Assembly (NCBI GenBank): GCA_003427395.1
Contig: BFEA01000504.1
Coordinates: 274,902 to 308,811, forward strand
Source: Chara braunii
Lineage: Eukaryota > Streptophyta > Charophyceae > Charales > Characeae
Direction: 5' to 3'
Length of the DNA: 33,910 nucleotides
Under the pieces are notes generated by a model. The model had not been told where the DNA came from. It did no database searches and saw only the letters and a program-made list of their open reading frames with translations. Of the stretch, positions 9,858 through 20,040 are shown piece by piece (within the stretch, counting starts at the first letter, position 1; each line of letters begins with the position of its first letter). The position numbers and the translations under genes were made by a program.

Positions 9858-10697
9858 CTAGATATAAAAAACCTGACGCTTAGCCCATTCACACTTTTTT
9901 GGGTTTAGTTCCAACTTTGCCTCATGCAATTTATTTAGCACATGTCGAAGGTGCTCAGAATGTTCTATGAAATCTTTACTAAAAACTAAAATATCATCCA
10001 AATAAACAATGACAAACTTATCAAGCCACTCACGCAATAGTTCGTTCATAGTTCTTTGGAACGTTGCAGGGGCATTTGTAAGACCAAAGGGCAACACAAT
10101 GAACTCATAGTGCCCATACCTCGTTTGAAAGACAATTTTATATTGGTCTTCTGGCTCCACATCAATTTGATGGTAACCAGATTTCAAATCAATTTTCGTG
10201 AAGTATTTGCAACCCTGCACACGATCCAGCAGATCGTCTATCCGCGGTAACGACTCAACATTCTTTATAGTTATTTCATTTAACTTTCTATAGTCTATGC
10301 ACTTGCGTACCCCGCCATCCTTTTTAGGCACAAACAACACAGGTGCAACGTAAGGCGAGGAACTAGGCCCAATCCATCCTTTTTCCAACAATTCATCAAG
10401 CCAGGCTCGCAGTTCATTCAACTCTTTAGGTGACATTCGATAGATGGTCCCCTTAGGAATCGAACTTCCTGGGATAATATCTATGCGATGGTTAATGGGT
10501 CTCTCAACCACACCGCTTGGAATCTCTGCCACATTTGCGAATTCTTTCAGAAGTTTCTCAATTTCTGAGGACTTAGGCTCTTCTTTAACTTCACCCTCCT
10601 TTACTGGGCGCACATATGTCACAAAGACTTGGTCATACAAGTTGTACTTCCTGACATGGCGAGCGAACGCTGGGGCACTCATACAGCAATGAGCCAA
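9858..10697 (-). pseudogene. Reverse transcriptase domain of pol
   Basis: A 279-residue open frame covers the RT fingers and palm. Visible landmarks are PYVAPVLFVPKKDGG (116-129), CIDYRKLN (133-140), KIDLKSGYHQI with catalytic D170, FGLTNAPATFQ (204-214), and the YLDD box at 232-235 with D234 and D235. This is the standard Ty3/gypsy signature. It copies element RNA into cDNA inside the virus-like particle. The frame is lost after VFYI, where a one-base deletion before the usual YLGH motif puts TAG in frame (near 9860). The upstream 60 residues are the protease-RT linker. The active-site residues are intact. Confidence 0.93.
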
Positions 10698-10748
10698 ACT
10701 TCTTTCTTTACCTGATTCATGGAATAGGCGGATTCTCTTCTTTCCACC

Positions 10749-11185
10749 CTACGGACTAGGGAGCCAACATTCATGATCCCTCATCTTTATATCCGCATTT
10801 GCAGCTTCACCCCAATCCATACCTAAGAGAATGTCAAAAGGAAGATTATCTTCCACCAAGAGAGTCAGAGAGTGGAAAACGCATTCCACCTTCCCCCCTG
10901 CTTGTAGCCGGAGGTATATCTTAACCCCTTCAACATACCCATCCATCAAAGTTACTGTACTATTAGCTAATTTACTTACTTAGTCAGTTGCTTTACCTTA
11001 AGCCCGAGATGCAACTTTCGCAATCCTTTCTTACTAACATAACTGCGAGTTGATCCGCTATCAATCATACCTCCAATTCTTACTTTATCAACCTCTATAT
11101 CTGCAATTATTAACTGTCCTTTTCGTTTCTTCATTTCAGTCCAGGCTTGGCGACGAGCGGTCACCCATGCCAGCGAGAGATCCAT
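10749..11185 (-). pseudogene. Retropepsin-like aspartic protease, frameshifted
   Basis: The frame 11185-10976 contains GGMIDSGSTRSYVS with the catalytic D42-S43-G44 triad of a retroviral-type aspartic protease. It stops after KVKQLTK. A second frame (10949-10749) continues the fold with MMDGYVEGVKIYL and LPFDILLGMDW, the usual second half of the Ty3/gypsy protease. A frameshift between 10949 and 10976 separates them. The protease processes Gag-Pol. A further break separates it from RT. Confidence 0.82.
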
Positions 11186-11247
11186 CTAGAGAGATGCATA
11201 CGCTTGCCACCTCTGGACAGTGTACTAGATGGGGACTCTCTTCCTCT

Positions 11248-13513
11248 TCAGTCTCTGCCAGTGGAACCTTCGGATGGGAGGATGTCTTTCTTTCTACATC
11301 CGAAATTCCCGTAGAGGCAACCGAGACCTCTACTGGCTGTTCCCTTTTGGTATCTTATAATCTGGACAATAGGGAACAATGCGGTTGGGGTCACCACACT
11401 TGAGGCACTGATCAGCGGCTTTTCTTTCCTGCCAAACTTTCTCAGCGATTCCCACTTTATTCCAAGGTTCCCCTTCGAGCAAGCCTGGATGGGGTGGATA
11501 TGGTTTGTTCCAAGTACCATACCATGCGCCTCTTCCTCTTCCCTAGGTAGAATATGAACCACGACCACCTTGTGAGGGCCATTGCCCCTTCCACCCACGT
11601 AGTAGCTACCTTCGCCACCACCCCTCTGGGTACCGGGTCCTCTTCCACCGCGTCCGCAACCTCCTCTTCCTCGGTCGCGTCCTCGTCCTTCTCGCCCTCC
11701 CCCGCGGGCTGCAACGGCCGCGTGGCTCCCCTCCTGAGCTATCGGACCGCTGAATCCTTCCTCAAGACCATAGTCTATTTGGTTATAGAAAAGAGTTTCG
11801 ACACCTCCTTCTTCAAAGGTCAGAAGGAGGTTGTCTTTCCCAAGTATATTCCCTGAAATTGTGCGCTTCTGCCACTTCTTTCCTGCTTGTAGATCTCCAA
11901 TAATGACAATAATTAGCTTCAGCCAAAAAGCCAACATGATCTATAGCGATCTTGCTGAACTTCTCGTATCTCATCCCCTCTTCTTTTGTGCAGGGATAAA
12001 GCTGAATACGGAGAGGATCAGGAAGTGCCCTAGCGAAATTGTTGAGGATTTGAGTATGAGTTAGTCCATGCTCAGCGCATTGCAAGAGAATCGTCAATCG
12101 TTGCTTTGAGTGCAGACGCACTCTTCAATTTTAGATCTGCAATATTCAAAATTAGCATTTCAGTTCTGCGCGCATTTTTATCTTTGAATCGTTCTCGTAC
12201 TGCTTTAAAGCATTTTTCAATTCTGGTTTGCTGTGAATATTCAATCATCGTTTGGCAGTTTGCTTCCTTTTGCAATGATATGGCGAAGCTCATCGCATCA
12301 TCAACCATACATGAAGTAGCCATCAAAACTCTATCCCAATATGGGATGCGTTGACCGTACTCGTAGAACTCTACGGCCGCGATCCAATGCAGAACACTTT
12401 CCTCCCTCTTGCCTGTGTAAGTCCACGACACTTTGACTTTAATTTTCCTAATATCCCTTGTGTCTTCTCGCTGGACTCCCTTTCCTTTCTTGTCTCCATC
12501 ACCACCATCTCCATTTCCATCTCCTCGTCTTCCGTTGCCTTGAACTATCTTCTCAATTATGGCCGGAGTAAAGGTCTGAGTGATGTGGTTATCTAATTTT
12601 TGGATGTATGACTGTATATGCTGATCGACATCCTTTGCGGACTTCTGAAGGAAGGTGTTCCAGACTCCTTCAAATTTATACTGGTGGCTTTCAACTTGTT
12701 GCAGAGTTTTGTTCATTGCTTCCAATTCTTGTTTGGTATGCAAAACTTTTTTGGTTAAGAGGGCTACCTTTTCTTCTGTTGCCGCTTGTTTATCTTTTTG
12801 CTCTTGCAACTCTCTGTGCAGCCTTACACCTTCTATTTTCAATCTCTTTCTTTCGTCTAACTCTCGCCGCTTTGCTGCCAACATCTTAGCATGCCGTTCT
12901 ACCCGTTTCTCTTCAAGCATCAGATCCCTTTCTCTCTGATCTGTAACACTTGCCAGTCTCACAATGAACACATCCTTTTCTTCTTCTGTCTCTTCAATTC
13001 GATCGCTGTTATAAGTATACTGGTCATACCAGTCCAGCGGTTTAACAAACACTTCACAACCTGTCTAACTACTCGCTCCCCTCTCTGTCCGCTGTCTAAT
13101 AAGTATTTCTCCCCCCTCTTGAAATTCTTCTTCTTTTTTTATAGTTTGTAATTCTTCCTTTAACTCCTCTAACTTTTCTTTCATTTCCCTTTTTACTCTT
13201 TCTTCTTCTTCCTCTATTTTCTTCTTTACTTCTTCCTATTTCTTTTTCTTTACTTCTTCTTCTCGTATCTTCTTCTTTACTTCTTCTTCCTGTATCTTCT
13301 TCTTTACTTCTTCTTCTTTTTGCCTTTTTCTTTCCTCCTTTTCTTTGAATTCTTTTTCTCAGCCTGGCGGCGCTCTACTTCAGCCTGTTCCGCAGGCGTG
13401 GGCCCTGGCTTGATTGCTCCTGATCTCATCATCATTCGGAAAACACAGACTCTCATGAAGCGCAGGGAAAAAAACACTCCAAACAAAGGGCCCAACAAAA
13501 CCGAAAGGGCCAT
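11248..13513 (-). pseudogene. Gag polyprotein, frameshifted
   Basis: Three or more frames cover gag. The N-terminal part (about 13436 down) starts MMMRSGAIKPGPTP and turns into a Lys/Glu-rich repeat. The main frame 13052-12072 has a long coiled coil (about residues 35-130), a Gly/Asp-rich linker (about 193-213) and the start of the capsid-like retrotransposon Gag domain (WTYTGKREESVLHWIAAVEF). This domain continues in another phase at 12121-11813 (THTQILNNFARALPDPLR, GFLAEANYCHYW). The C-terminal part (11937-11248) has an Arg/Gly-rich nucleic-acid-binding tract and overlaps the zinc knuckle frame. Gag builds the virus-like particle. The breaks make this copy defective. Confidence 0.85.
11366..11407 (-). 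other. Gag zinc knuckle with His replaced by Arg
   Basis: The minus strand reads CLKCGDPNRIVPYC. The spacing C-X2-C-X4-R-X4-C equals the CCHC knuckle, with Arg (codon CGC at 11381-11383) where His is expected. A single A-to-G change in CAC would produce it. The frame differs from the adjacent Arg/Gly-rich frame. Confidence 0.75.
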
Positions 13514-14413
13514 ATTCCCATGGGATAGTCATCCATGGTGGATGACAGCACAAGTAGTCCTCCGCTGGTCCACCAAGAGACTATCCCCCAAACTACTACT
13601 ACTAGTAAACTCTGTCTGATGTGTATGGGATGCTGTTTCCTTTTTTTTTTCTTTTTTTTCTAACTCTGAGAATCGTTGCTTCAGAAATAACAAATTTTAG
13701 ACAATACGAAATTTCACTGTGTAATAGGACTTCTTTTGACTTTTACACGCCGCCTGTCTCTCCCCTAGTTAGTATATGTTTTTTTTCTTTCTTCTTGGTC
13801 TGGTTGTTTCTGGTTGTACTAATCTTTTACTGTTTGTCCTCTTGCGCAGGGAGAAGTTCGGAGTATAACTATGTCAGAATACCCGGGCTATACTTCGTTC
13901 ACACAGATTAGCGCTGCCCTGTTGACTTTGCTTAATACCGTGCTCGCACCCTGACGTGGCAATCGGCAACTTCACACTAGTTTTCCCCACCTTTACCACC
14001 TCCTGCAGATATCAGATTAGAGGGGTAGAAAATAGGACCATCAGGACTCTGACCACTACTACCCTTAATGTGACCAAAGACTTGTCCTGACTCCCAGACC
14101 AGACCTTAGGTAGACAGCAGCAGCAGCGACCATCAGAGAGGGAAAGAAGTAGAGTACACACACACGCAGCCAGGTAAGGGGATATGGAGGTTCTTCTCTC
14201 TTTGAAGCGGCCGTCGATGAAGCTCCTCGCTCCGCACTCCAACGCTCCAGGTAAGTAATCTTCTGCCCCTTCCTCTTCGGCTTACTTCTTCCTTGGTCCG
14301 AATCCACCTCTGTCTCACAACTCCACCATCGCCAGCGTCATCCTCAAGCCAGCATTCTTTTCTTCTTCTCGCCAACCTTACTCATGCCAGCGCAGTGAGT
14401 GCAACAAGCTTCA
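13514..14413 (-). other. Leader between primer-binding site and gag
   Basis: About 0.9 kb in element orientation between the PBS and the first gag-like Met. It contains no convincing ORF. Plus-strand CAGGTAAG words at about 14171 and 14249 resemble splice donors but lie antisense to the element. Confidence 0.5.
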
Positions 14414-14425
14414 GCTCTGATACCA
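14414..14425 (-). promoter_or_regulatory. Primer-binding site for initiator tRNA-Met
   Basis: The minus strand reads TGGTATCAGAGC, complementary to the 3' end of plant initiator tRNA-Met, four bases (ATCT) after the CA end of the 5' LTR. This fixes the element's orientation and the LTR inner edge at 14430. Confidence 0.95.
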
Positions 14426-15089
14426 AGATTGCAAGTGACCTGACTGTCCTCCTCTTGCTGGAGTATATCACAACGCATGCATGGACATTGACTCACACAA
14501 GATGAAACTCACACATAGTCCAAATGAGAGATGGGATAGAACCAAGATGCGCAACTCAATTAATCATTAACTCATTATACAAGAGTATATCAAGATCCAA
14601 AGTTCAGCGCCCAACATTAACATGGGTTTCTTCCTTCTGTCGCACGAATGGGGCCTGGCTCAGCCAACACCACCTTCGGAACTCAAGTACAGCGCACAGC
14701 TGGTAAGTATCCACCACAGCCAGATCCTACCCCACTCTCTCTCCTTTCTTTCTCTTGGATCTCAGTCTTGATTCTCTTGTCCCACCATACATGCACACTC
14801 CTACTACGAAGATCTATTTTGAATGCTACTCACTGTAGACTAACTACTAATCCACTACCTATACTAACTAGCTGGCGCAGATATGGCTGCCACTTGCAAG
14901 CCAGCGCCCAACTCTCTTCCTCCTCTCAGCGCAGCTTCTCCTCCAGCGCTAACCCAGCCAGCCAGCGCACAAGTGCATGCAGCACTTCCACGCCAATATG
15001 CCAGTGGGAATCTGATCTCAAGGGAGGCTGGCCTATTGCTTTATACTGCTGGCCTCCCCTGACGAGGTCTGCATTGGTCTGCATTGGCA

Positions 15090-15424
15090 AGTCCATTACC
15101 CCTAAAGCAACAAGTATCCCATTTAATTTACCAATCCCTGTTTGTACTGCATCAGTGAGACCTGTATGATTTTGATTTTCTTCAAGTCACTCTTTATATT
15201 TTTGTTGATCCAAAAATCCTAAAATGTCATAGGGTATCATTTTATTATCAATTGGTTGCCAAGTGCCAGGATCAATAAGTAATTCGATTCTTTCTGTGCT
15301 ATTCATTTTTAGATGATAACCACATTCTTCACAGATTCGTTGATTTTGTTTAAGAAACTTTACATATAGCATGCTTTTACAGTTGTCACATTGAAGCCAT
15401 AGCCCTTTACTAGGATCTGATTCT
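15090..15424 (-). pseudogene. accD: Plastid accD fragment (NUPT) inside the 5' LTR
   Basis: The minus strand encodes a segment of the plastid acetyl-CoA carboxylase carboxyltransferase beta subunit: the C4 zinc ribbon (CDNC then ICEEC), GYHLKMNSTERIELLIDPGT, ILGFLDQQKYKE, then [14 protein letters not shown] and LVALGVMD. It starts shortly before the zinc ribbon and ends before the catalytic core. TGA (15187-15189) sits where family members have Arg (CGA), a C-to-T change. The segment is markedly more AT-rich than the LTR. At the matching point (about 7138) the left LTR has only a few bases, so this is an insertion into one LTR. It is not a working gene. Confidence 0.9.
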
Positions 15425-15584
15425 GAGCGTCCTTCAGTCCCAGACCCATGCATATGTGTGTGTCCCAGTATTTTCCCCTCAGAGTCTGCTGCTGCTGCGA
15501 CCATTTGGCCTTGGTTTCGGACTGGGTGTCTGAATCTAGACCCCCTATTAGACTTAGACAGAACTGGGAACCTGCCCTTTGACT

Positions 15585-15715
15585 TTCCTTTGGACAGACA
15601 CACATTCTTCACGAACAGACACTCATACTGCACGAACAGACACATCTCTTGCCTGGACAGACACGCACTCTGCACGAACAGACACCAATTGCACAGCCCC
15701 CGGGACGAATAGACA
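15585..15715 (-). repeat. LTR U3 array of TGTCTGTTCGTG-like repeats
   Basis: In element orientation the words TGTCTGTTCGTG or TGTCTGTCC recur about every 20-24 bases, at least five times. The left LTR has the same array in more decayed form (about 7310-7430). Its position in the upstream half of the LTR fits an enhancer array (inference). Confidence 0.65.
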
Positions 15716-15868
15716 GGTCTCTCAAAATCAAATGCTGCAACCCTTCTTCCTGGGAGTTTGAATGTGACTTTTGACAAAGCTTCTCTTTTCTTTAGGATGT
15801 GACTGTCGACCCTAAGTCAGTGACCGTTAGTCTGCTTTTTGCGCCCAGGGTCTTGGCGAGTAACCCTT

Positions 15869-16072
15869 CTTCATACTACATTTCTCGTTCAGGGTCTGAA
15901 TCGGGTAAAGGCCCTTTTGTTTCTAATGAATTAAAAAATGCTTGAAAAGCTGTCACACCGTTGAGCTAGTTCTTCATGCTACATTTCTCGTTCAGGGTCT
16001 GAATCGGGTAAAGGCCCTTTTATTTCTAATGAATTAAAAAATGCTTGAAAAGCTGTCACACGGTTGAGCTAG
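15869..16072. repeat. Tandem duplication of the LTR edge, ~102 bp × 2
   Basis: A unit of about 102 bp from TTCTTCAT(A/G)CTACATTTCT to GCTGTCACAC(C/G)GTTGAGCTAG occurs twice, at 15869 and about 15971, with only a few differences. The first half is the terminal 45 bp of the LTR; the second half is outside the LTR. The duplication therefore happened after insertion. Confidence 0.88.
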
Positions 16073-16240
16073 CTCAACTCAACGGTGCAAGTGGGGCATG
16101 GCCCCAGGCCACTCTAGTAGCCTAGCGCAGGCGTGAAAAAAAAAAANAANAANAAAAAAANAAATGCTGAAGGCACAGGGAAAANAAAAAAAAAACAGTC
16201 AAAGGCGCAGGAAAAAAAAAAAAAAAAAAAAAACACCTGA
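16073..16240. other. A-rich tract with ambiguous bases
   Basis: A GGGGC-ATG-GCCCC hairpin is followed by CTAGTAGCCTAGCGCAGGCGTG and interrupted A runs with isolated N calls (16147-16184). The TAGCCTAGCGC word resembles that at the ends of the 5.6-6.45 kb foldback element. Confidence 0.5.
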
Positions 16241-17409
16241 TTTTGCCACTTCCGTGACTTTCCAACGGCTAGAAGTGCTCCAAGCTGTAACAGTTAAGAG
16301 TCTATTTTCGCAGTTTCTTACTGCCCTCCCTCAGCCCATAACCGCAGTAGTGCCCTGTTTTATTGTTATTCCTTCCTGCGAAGGCGGAACTGTGCAGTGT
16401 TGCACCCTTTTCCCGCGCAGTTATTTCTGATAAATTTCATTGGCAGCCAGTTTTTCGTTTCGGGCTGGGAAACGCGAGTAAGCCAGAGCACAAGTTGCTG
16501 CCCATACTTGCTGCCTAAGTTTTTTTTTTTTTTTTTTTTTTTCCTGTGCTGCCTAAGTTGTCGTCCATGCTGGTGCTTAATTCTTGAGACATGGTTGACG
16601 CTGCTTGCTTCTCAGGACTGGAACCATCTTCAGATATAATCACAAGCGTATATTAGCCATAAGGAAATCCCAGACCTCTCCATGGACGTGGTACCACTAG
16701 GGAAGGGGATAGGATAGAAATCCTGAATCTGGCTATGTTTTATGCAGAGATACAGAAAAGCAGTTCTATCTCGACTTCCTGCTCCTGTCCTCAAACACGT
16801 CCAGATTCAGGCATCCAATCCGATGCTCTTTGCTAAAGGGCACGCGGCCCTTCTCTAGTCAGTTCAAGCGTACGATTGCTGTCGTAGCACCCCAGGAACT
16901 TCTTTAAAATCCTCTTCCCACCACTAGCGACTGGTTCTCTCTTTCTTTTTTTTTCTGTCTTTTTCCTTCTTTTTTTTGCCCTGCCAGAAATCAACCAGAA
17001 TTACGTGGCACATCTCGTGGCCATCTAACTTGGCGACCCTTACAACACTATATAGACACATCTTAATTACAAGGCCTTTGCAGATACGGACGGGGTTGTA
17101 CCTACAAAAGCATTACTATCCCCACAACTGGATAGCCTACACGGAGGTAAGCAATACCTTTGACTACTTGCTCTTTAGGCATGGATGCCGTCACATCTTT
17201 TTCCCCAGCCCACAGATTCGAAGTACCCTCTTCTCACTGGAGTACAAGCTCCCTTAGGGCCGTTGGCGGGTTTAATACCCTTGCCCCTCTTCCTCTTTTC
17301 TCCACCTGCCTCTCATGGGTCTTCTGTCTTGAAAGATTCAAAAATGGATCTGCTTGGCCAGGTCATTGCTCGGCCGCATTAGCGAAAACTCATTCTATTG
17401 GTAATCCCC

Positions 17410-17411
<2 letters not shown>
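16241..17411. other. Anonymous sequence
   Basis: No gene, RNA or recognisable transposon. It includes a T run near 16520-16542 and pyrimidine-rich stretches near 16940. Confidence 0.35.
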
Positions 17412-17506
<95 letters not shown>

Positions 17507-17531
17507 NNNNNNNNNNNNNNNNNNNNNNNNN

Positions 17532-17608
<77 letters not shown>
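17412..17608. repeat. (TC)n(TG)n microsatellite with assembly gap
   Basis: TC repeats pass into a long TG run, interrupted by 25 N at 17507-17531. The true tract length is unknown. All Cys-Val and Thr-His frames here are artefacts. Confidence 0.97.
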
Positions 17609-17611
<3 letters not shown>

Positions 17612-18485
17612 GGCCTGCACCAGGGTGTCTGACAAGTTCTTGGATCCCTCAAGTAATTCCATTAACTTGTCGTCGAGGTCTCTATCACCAAGGAATACGG
17701 GTGCCCTTCACACTGTGCAAGATTCCCTTGGGAAATCAGACCCCAGAAACTTGCACATTTATGAACCCCGCACCCTTTCCACTTCTTCACGCGCCTTCTG
17801 TGTGACATATTGGGTCTCTAACCATCCAGCCCAAAATCCTTTTCTGCACCCACAGTCAGTGCTAGAATGGACACCACTTTCCAGTCTGCTCATGTAAAGA
17901 TGATTGACAAAGACGCCCTCAAAAAAAAAAAAATGTTGTTCTTTTCGAAGATGCTCATATCTTGTGCCAAAGGCTCCCACAGCCCAGCTTTCTCTGGTCT
18001 CTTATAAGCTCCTCCTCCTCCAGACTCTCCCACTTTGTAGGCTCCAGTCTGCACCTCAGTTCAAACTGGATCCCTTCCAGCTTTCCAAGCCGTTTTCATC
18101 TCATACTTCACTGAATATCTTCATCTCCATCTTCTCTTCTGAGCCGCCGGTGAACTTCCCGAATGTCACATCTCGTTGTACCTTGATGTTAGCTGAATAC
18201 TACCATCCTTCCCCGAACACAACGCACCGTCATTATTAGTGTATCGAGACAGAACCATAGCGTGTATACATTCATCATGGGGAGTATAACGAGTGTTGTG
18301 TTCGAGGGAAGACTGTGTAGCAGAGAAACTCGTCAATGAGTTGGGGTTCCAAATCTGTTGATTACCATCAGTTCACCCTCCTTTTCGTGTGTAACCTAGT
18401 CGTCTTCACATCTTTATCTTCCACAATCGACACTAAGTCTTCCGCCCCCTGGTCTTTGTGTTCTTATAACTTTATTATCTCTACA
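17609..18485. other. Anonymous sequence
   Basis: No gene recognised. It ends in a pyrimidine-rich tract leading to a plausible splice acceptor at about 18486. Confidence 0.3.
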
Positions 18486-18486
18486 G

Positions 18487-18807
18487 AATCAGGATGAGAT
18501 ATGGAATGCTGCATGCGAAATGATCCAGTACGCTCTCTGTTTCCCCTCACTGTCAAAAGTGGTTAAGGAGTCATTTCGTGTCATCGATCCACAACAGGCT
18601 CCACAGTTTTGTGTCATAGCAGAGGAGTCCCCTCACTCCAATCCACAGAATGCTCAACCACAGGATGCTCATGCATGGATGACTATCATTGACCTCCATG
18701 GCATCAGGCTGAAATGTTTAAATGCAAAACGACTCCGATGCACATTCTCTCTCTCTCTCTCTCGCGTGCCTGGTTATGTCAATTTCTATATTCGACCAAA
18801 AAAATAG
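18487..18807 (+). CDS. Possible exon of an unknown gene
   Basis: A pyrimidine-rich TTATTATCTCTACAG precedes an open frame NQDEIWNAACEMIQYALCFP that continues for about 105 residues to TAG. The composition is protein-like up to about LHGIRLKCLNAKRL, after which a (TC)n run gives Ser-Leu repeats. No family is recognised and no donor site is obvious, so it may be a terminal exon, a fragment or chance. Confidence 0.3.
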   Translation, partial: NQDEIWNAACEMIQYALCFPSLSKVVKESFRVIDPQQAPQFCVIAEESPHSNPQNAQPQDAHAWMTIIDLHGIRLKCLNAKRLRCTFSLSLSRVPGYVNFYIRPKK

Positions 18808-19448
18808 ACACATTAACAATTAAACAAAAAAAAACATCAGTCGATCATGGTTATGTGCGTGACAAATGACAAATGACGATCAACGCCTGACAGCCAATCG
18901 TAGGAAGTGAACTTATCTCGTATAAGGAACAAGGGCATATACTCACACTGGGAACGTTTCGACTCTGGATTGGATAGCAGTCGGATGCCTCCAGGTCCGC
19001 CTGTAATCACGGCCAGATACTTTTAGAAATACGCTCGTGTGAGTGCGCCCTTAGAAGAAAAGAACCACAGCAAACACGTGATCTAGCCAAAGACATATCG
19101 CCCATGCCCTAAGGAGGCCGCAGAATCACAGACGGCAGTGTAACGAACATAATGGTCACACACAACCTCATAGCAAACAGACAACAGTGAACACCCTCTC
19201 TGCTTTCCGCATACAACTTGCTCCACGAAGATAAGATATGACAATACCTCTGAGATGGCAGCTCATACGTATCCGAGAGTAGCATTACTACACTAATCAG
19301 GAGTCCGAATTGAAACAACAAGCAACAGGGAGACACACTGAATCACCAGCTGATAGTCAAAGCAGACCCGCAGGCTTCAAGCAGGCAGGAGCTCAAGCAA
19401 GGGGTGGGTATGTCAGCGGCAGCCGGGAGGGGGGGATGAGGGGGGACA
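18808..19448. other. Anonymous sequence
   Basis: No gene or repeat recognised. Confidence 0.35.
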
Positions 19449-19483
19449 CACACACACATACACACACACACACACACACACAN

Positions 19484-19553
<70 letters not shown>
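19449..19553. repeat. (CA)n(GA)n compound microsatellite
   Basis: CA repeats to about 19482, one N, then about 35 GA units. The repeated Arg-Glu and Ser-Leu frames are artefacts. Confidence 0.96.
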
Positions 19554-19555
<2 letters not shown>

Positions 19556-20040
19556 GAATACACAGGGAAGACTAAAAGAAAATGCGTAAGAAATACTTAT
19601 TTGCGGAGAACGGGGAAACCGGATAAGGAGGCAATGCTTTTCCATCTGCTCGTTGTACCCTCCTGATTTCAGAAACACGCTCGTAGTCTGTAGCTGTACA
19701 AAAGAGAGAGAACGACGGAGAGGAGACGGCGTCAGACTGCAAAACGATCAGGAATGAAAGAGGAGATGGAATCGGACTGAAAAAAAGATGACCAGGCAGT
19801 GGCTTTCCCTCCATTCCTTTTATTTTCCACCCTCTTGGTTTCACAAACGTCTTCCCAGTTTATTTAACGTCAATATGCAGTGCCCACCCAACTACCAAAT
19901 CGGCCATCGTCTCCCCCTCTCGGCTCGTGGAAAATCGTGGAAAATTTGACCTAACGGTCACAGCTTCAAAAAGCCTTCAAATCGTGATTCCTGATTTGGG
20001 TTTGCAACTCAAACATCAAGCCAGCCCCCATATACCATCA
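19554..20040. other. Anonymous sequence
   Basis: No gene recognised. It leads into the stop of the RNase H-like frame at 20041. Confidence 0.35.

Larger units (their letters stand above)
6481..15914 (-). mobile_element. Ty3/gypsy LTR retrotransposon, degenerate
   Basis: The element reads right to left: 5' LTR 14430-15914, primer-binding site 14414-14425, gag, protease, RT, RNase H, integrase, chromodomain-like tail, 3' LTR 6481-7629. The domain order PR-RT-RH-IN is diagnostic of Ty3/gypsy, and the C-terminal chromodomain-like segment suggests the chromovirus branch. The reading frame is interrupted at least in gag, protease, after RT, after RNase H and within integrase, so this copy is not autonomous. 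LTRs differ at roughly one base in 15 over the first 220 aligned bases (by eye), indicating an old insertion. A clean 5-bp target duplication was not found. The right edge is complicated by a local duplication. Confidence 0.92.
14430..15914 (-). repeat. 5' LTR carrying a plastid insertion
   Basis: Aligns with 6481-7629 over its full length once the accD insertion (about 15090-15424) is removed, giving 1.15 kb in both copies. The inner edge is TG/CA at 14430. The outer edge is near 15914, after GGTAAAGGCCCTT. Both LTRs carry the antisense splice-donor-like word GGTAAGTATCC at comparable places. Confidence 0.88.

Noticed and set aside
17160-17897. 245-codon plus-strand ORF
   Set aside because: Most of its length is the (TC)n(TG)n tract with 25 N; the flanking residues show no domain.
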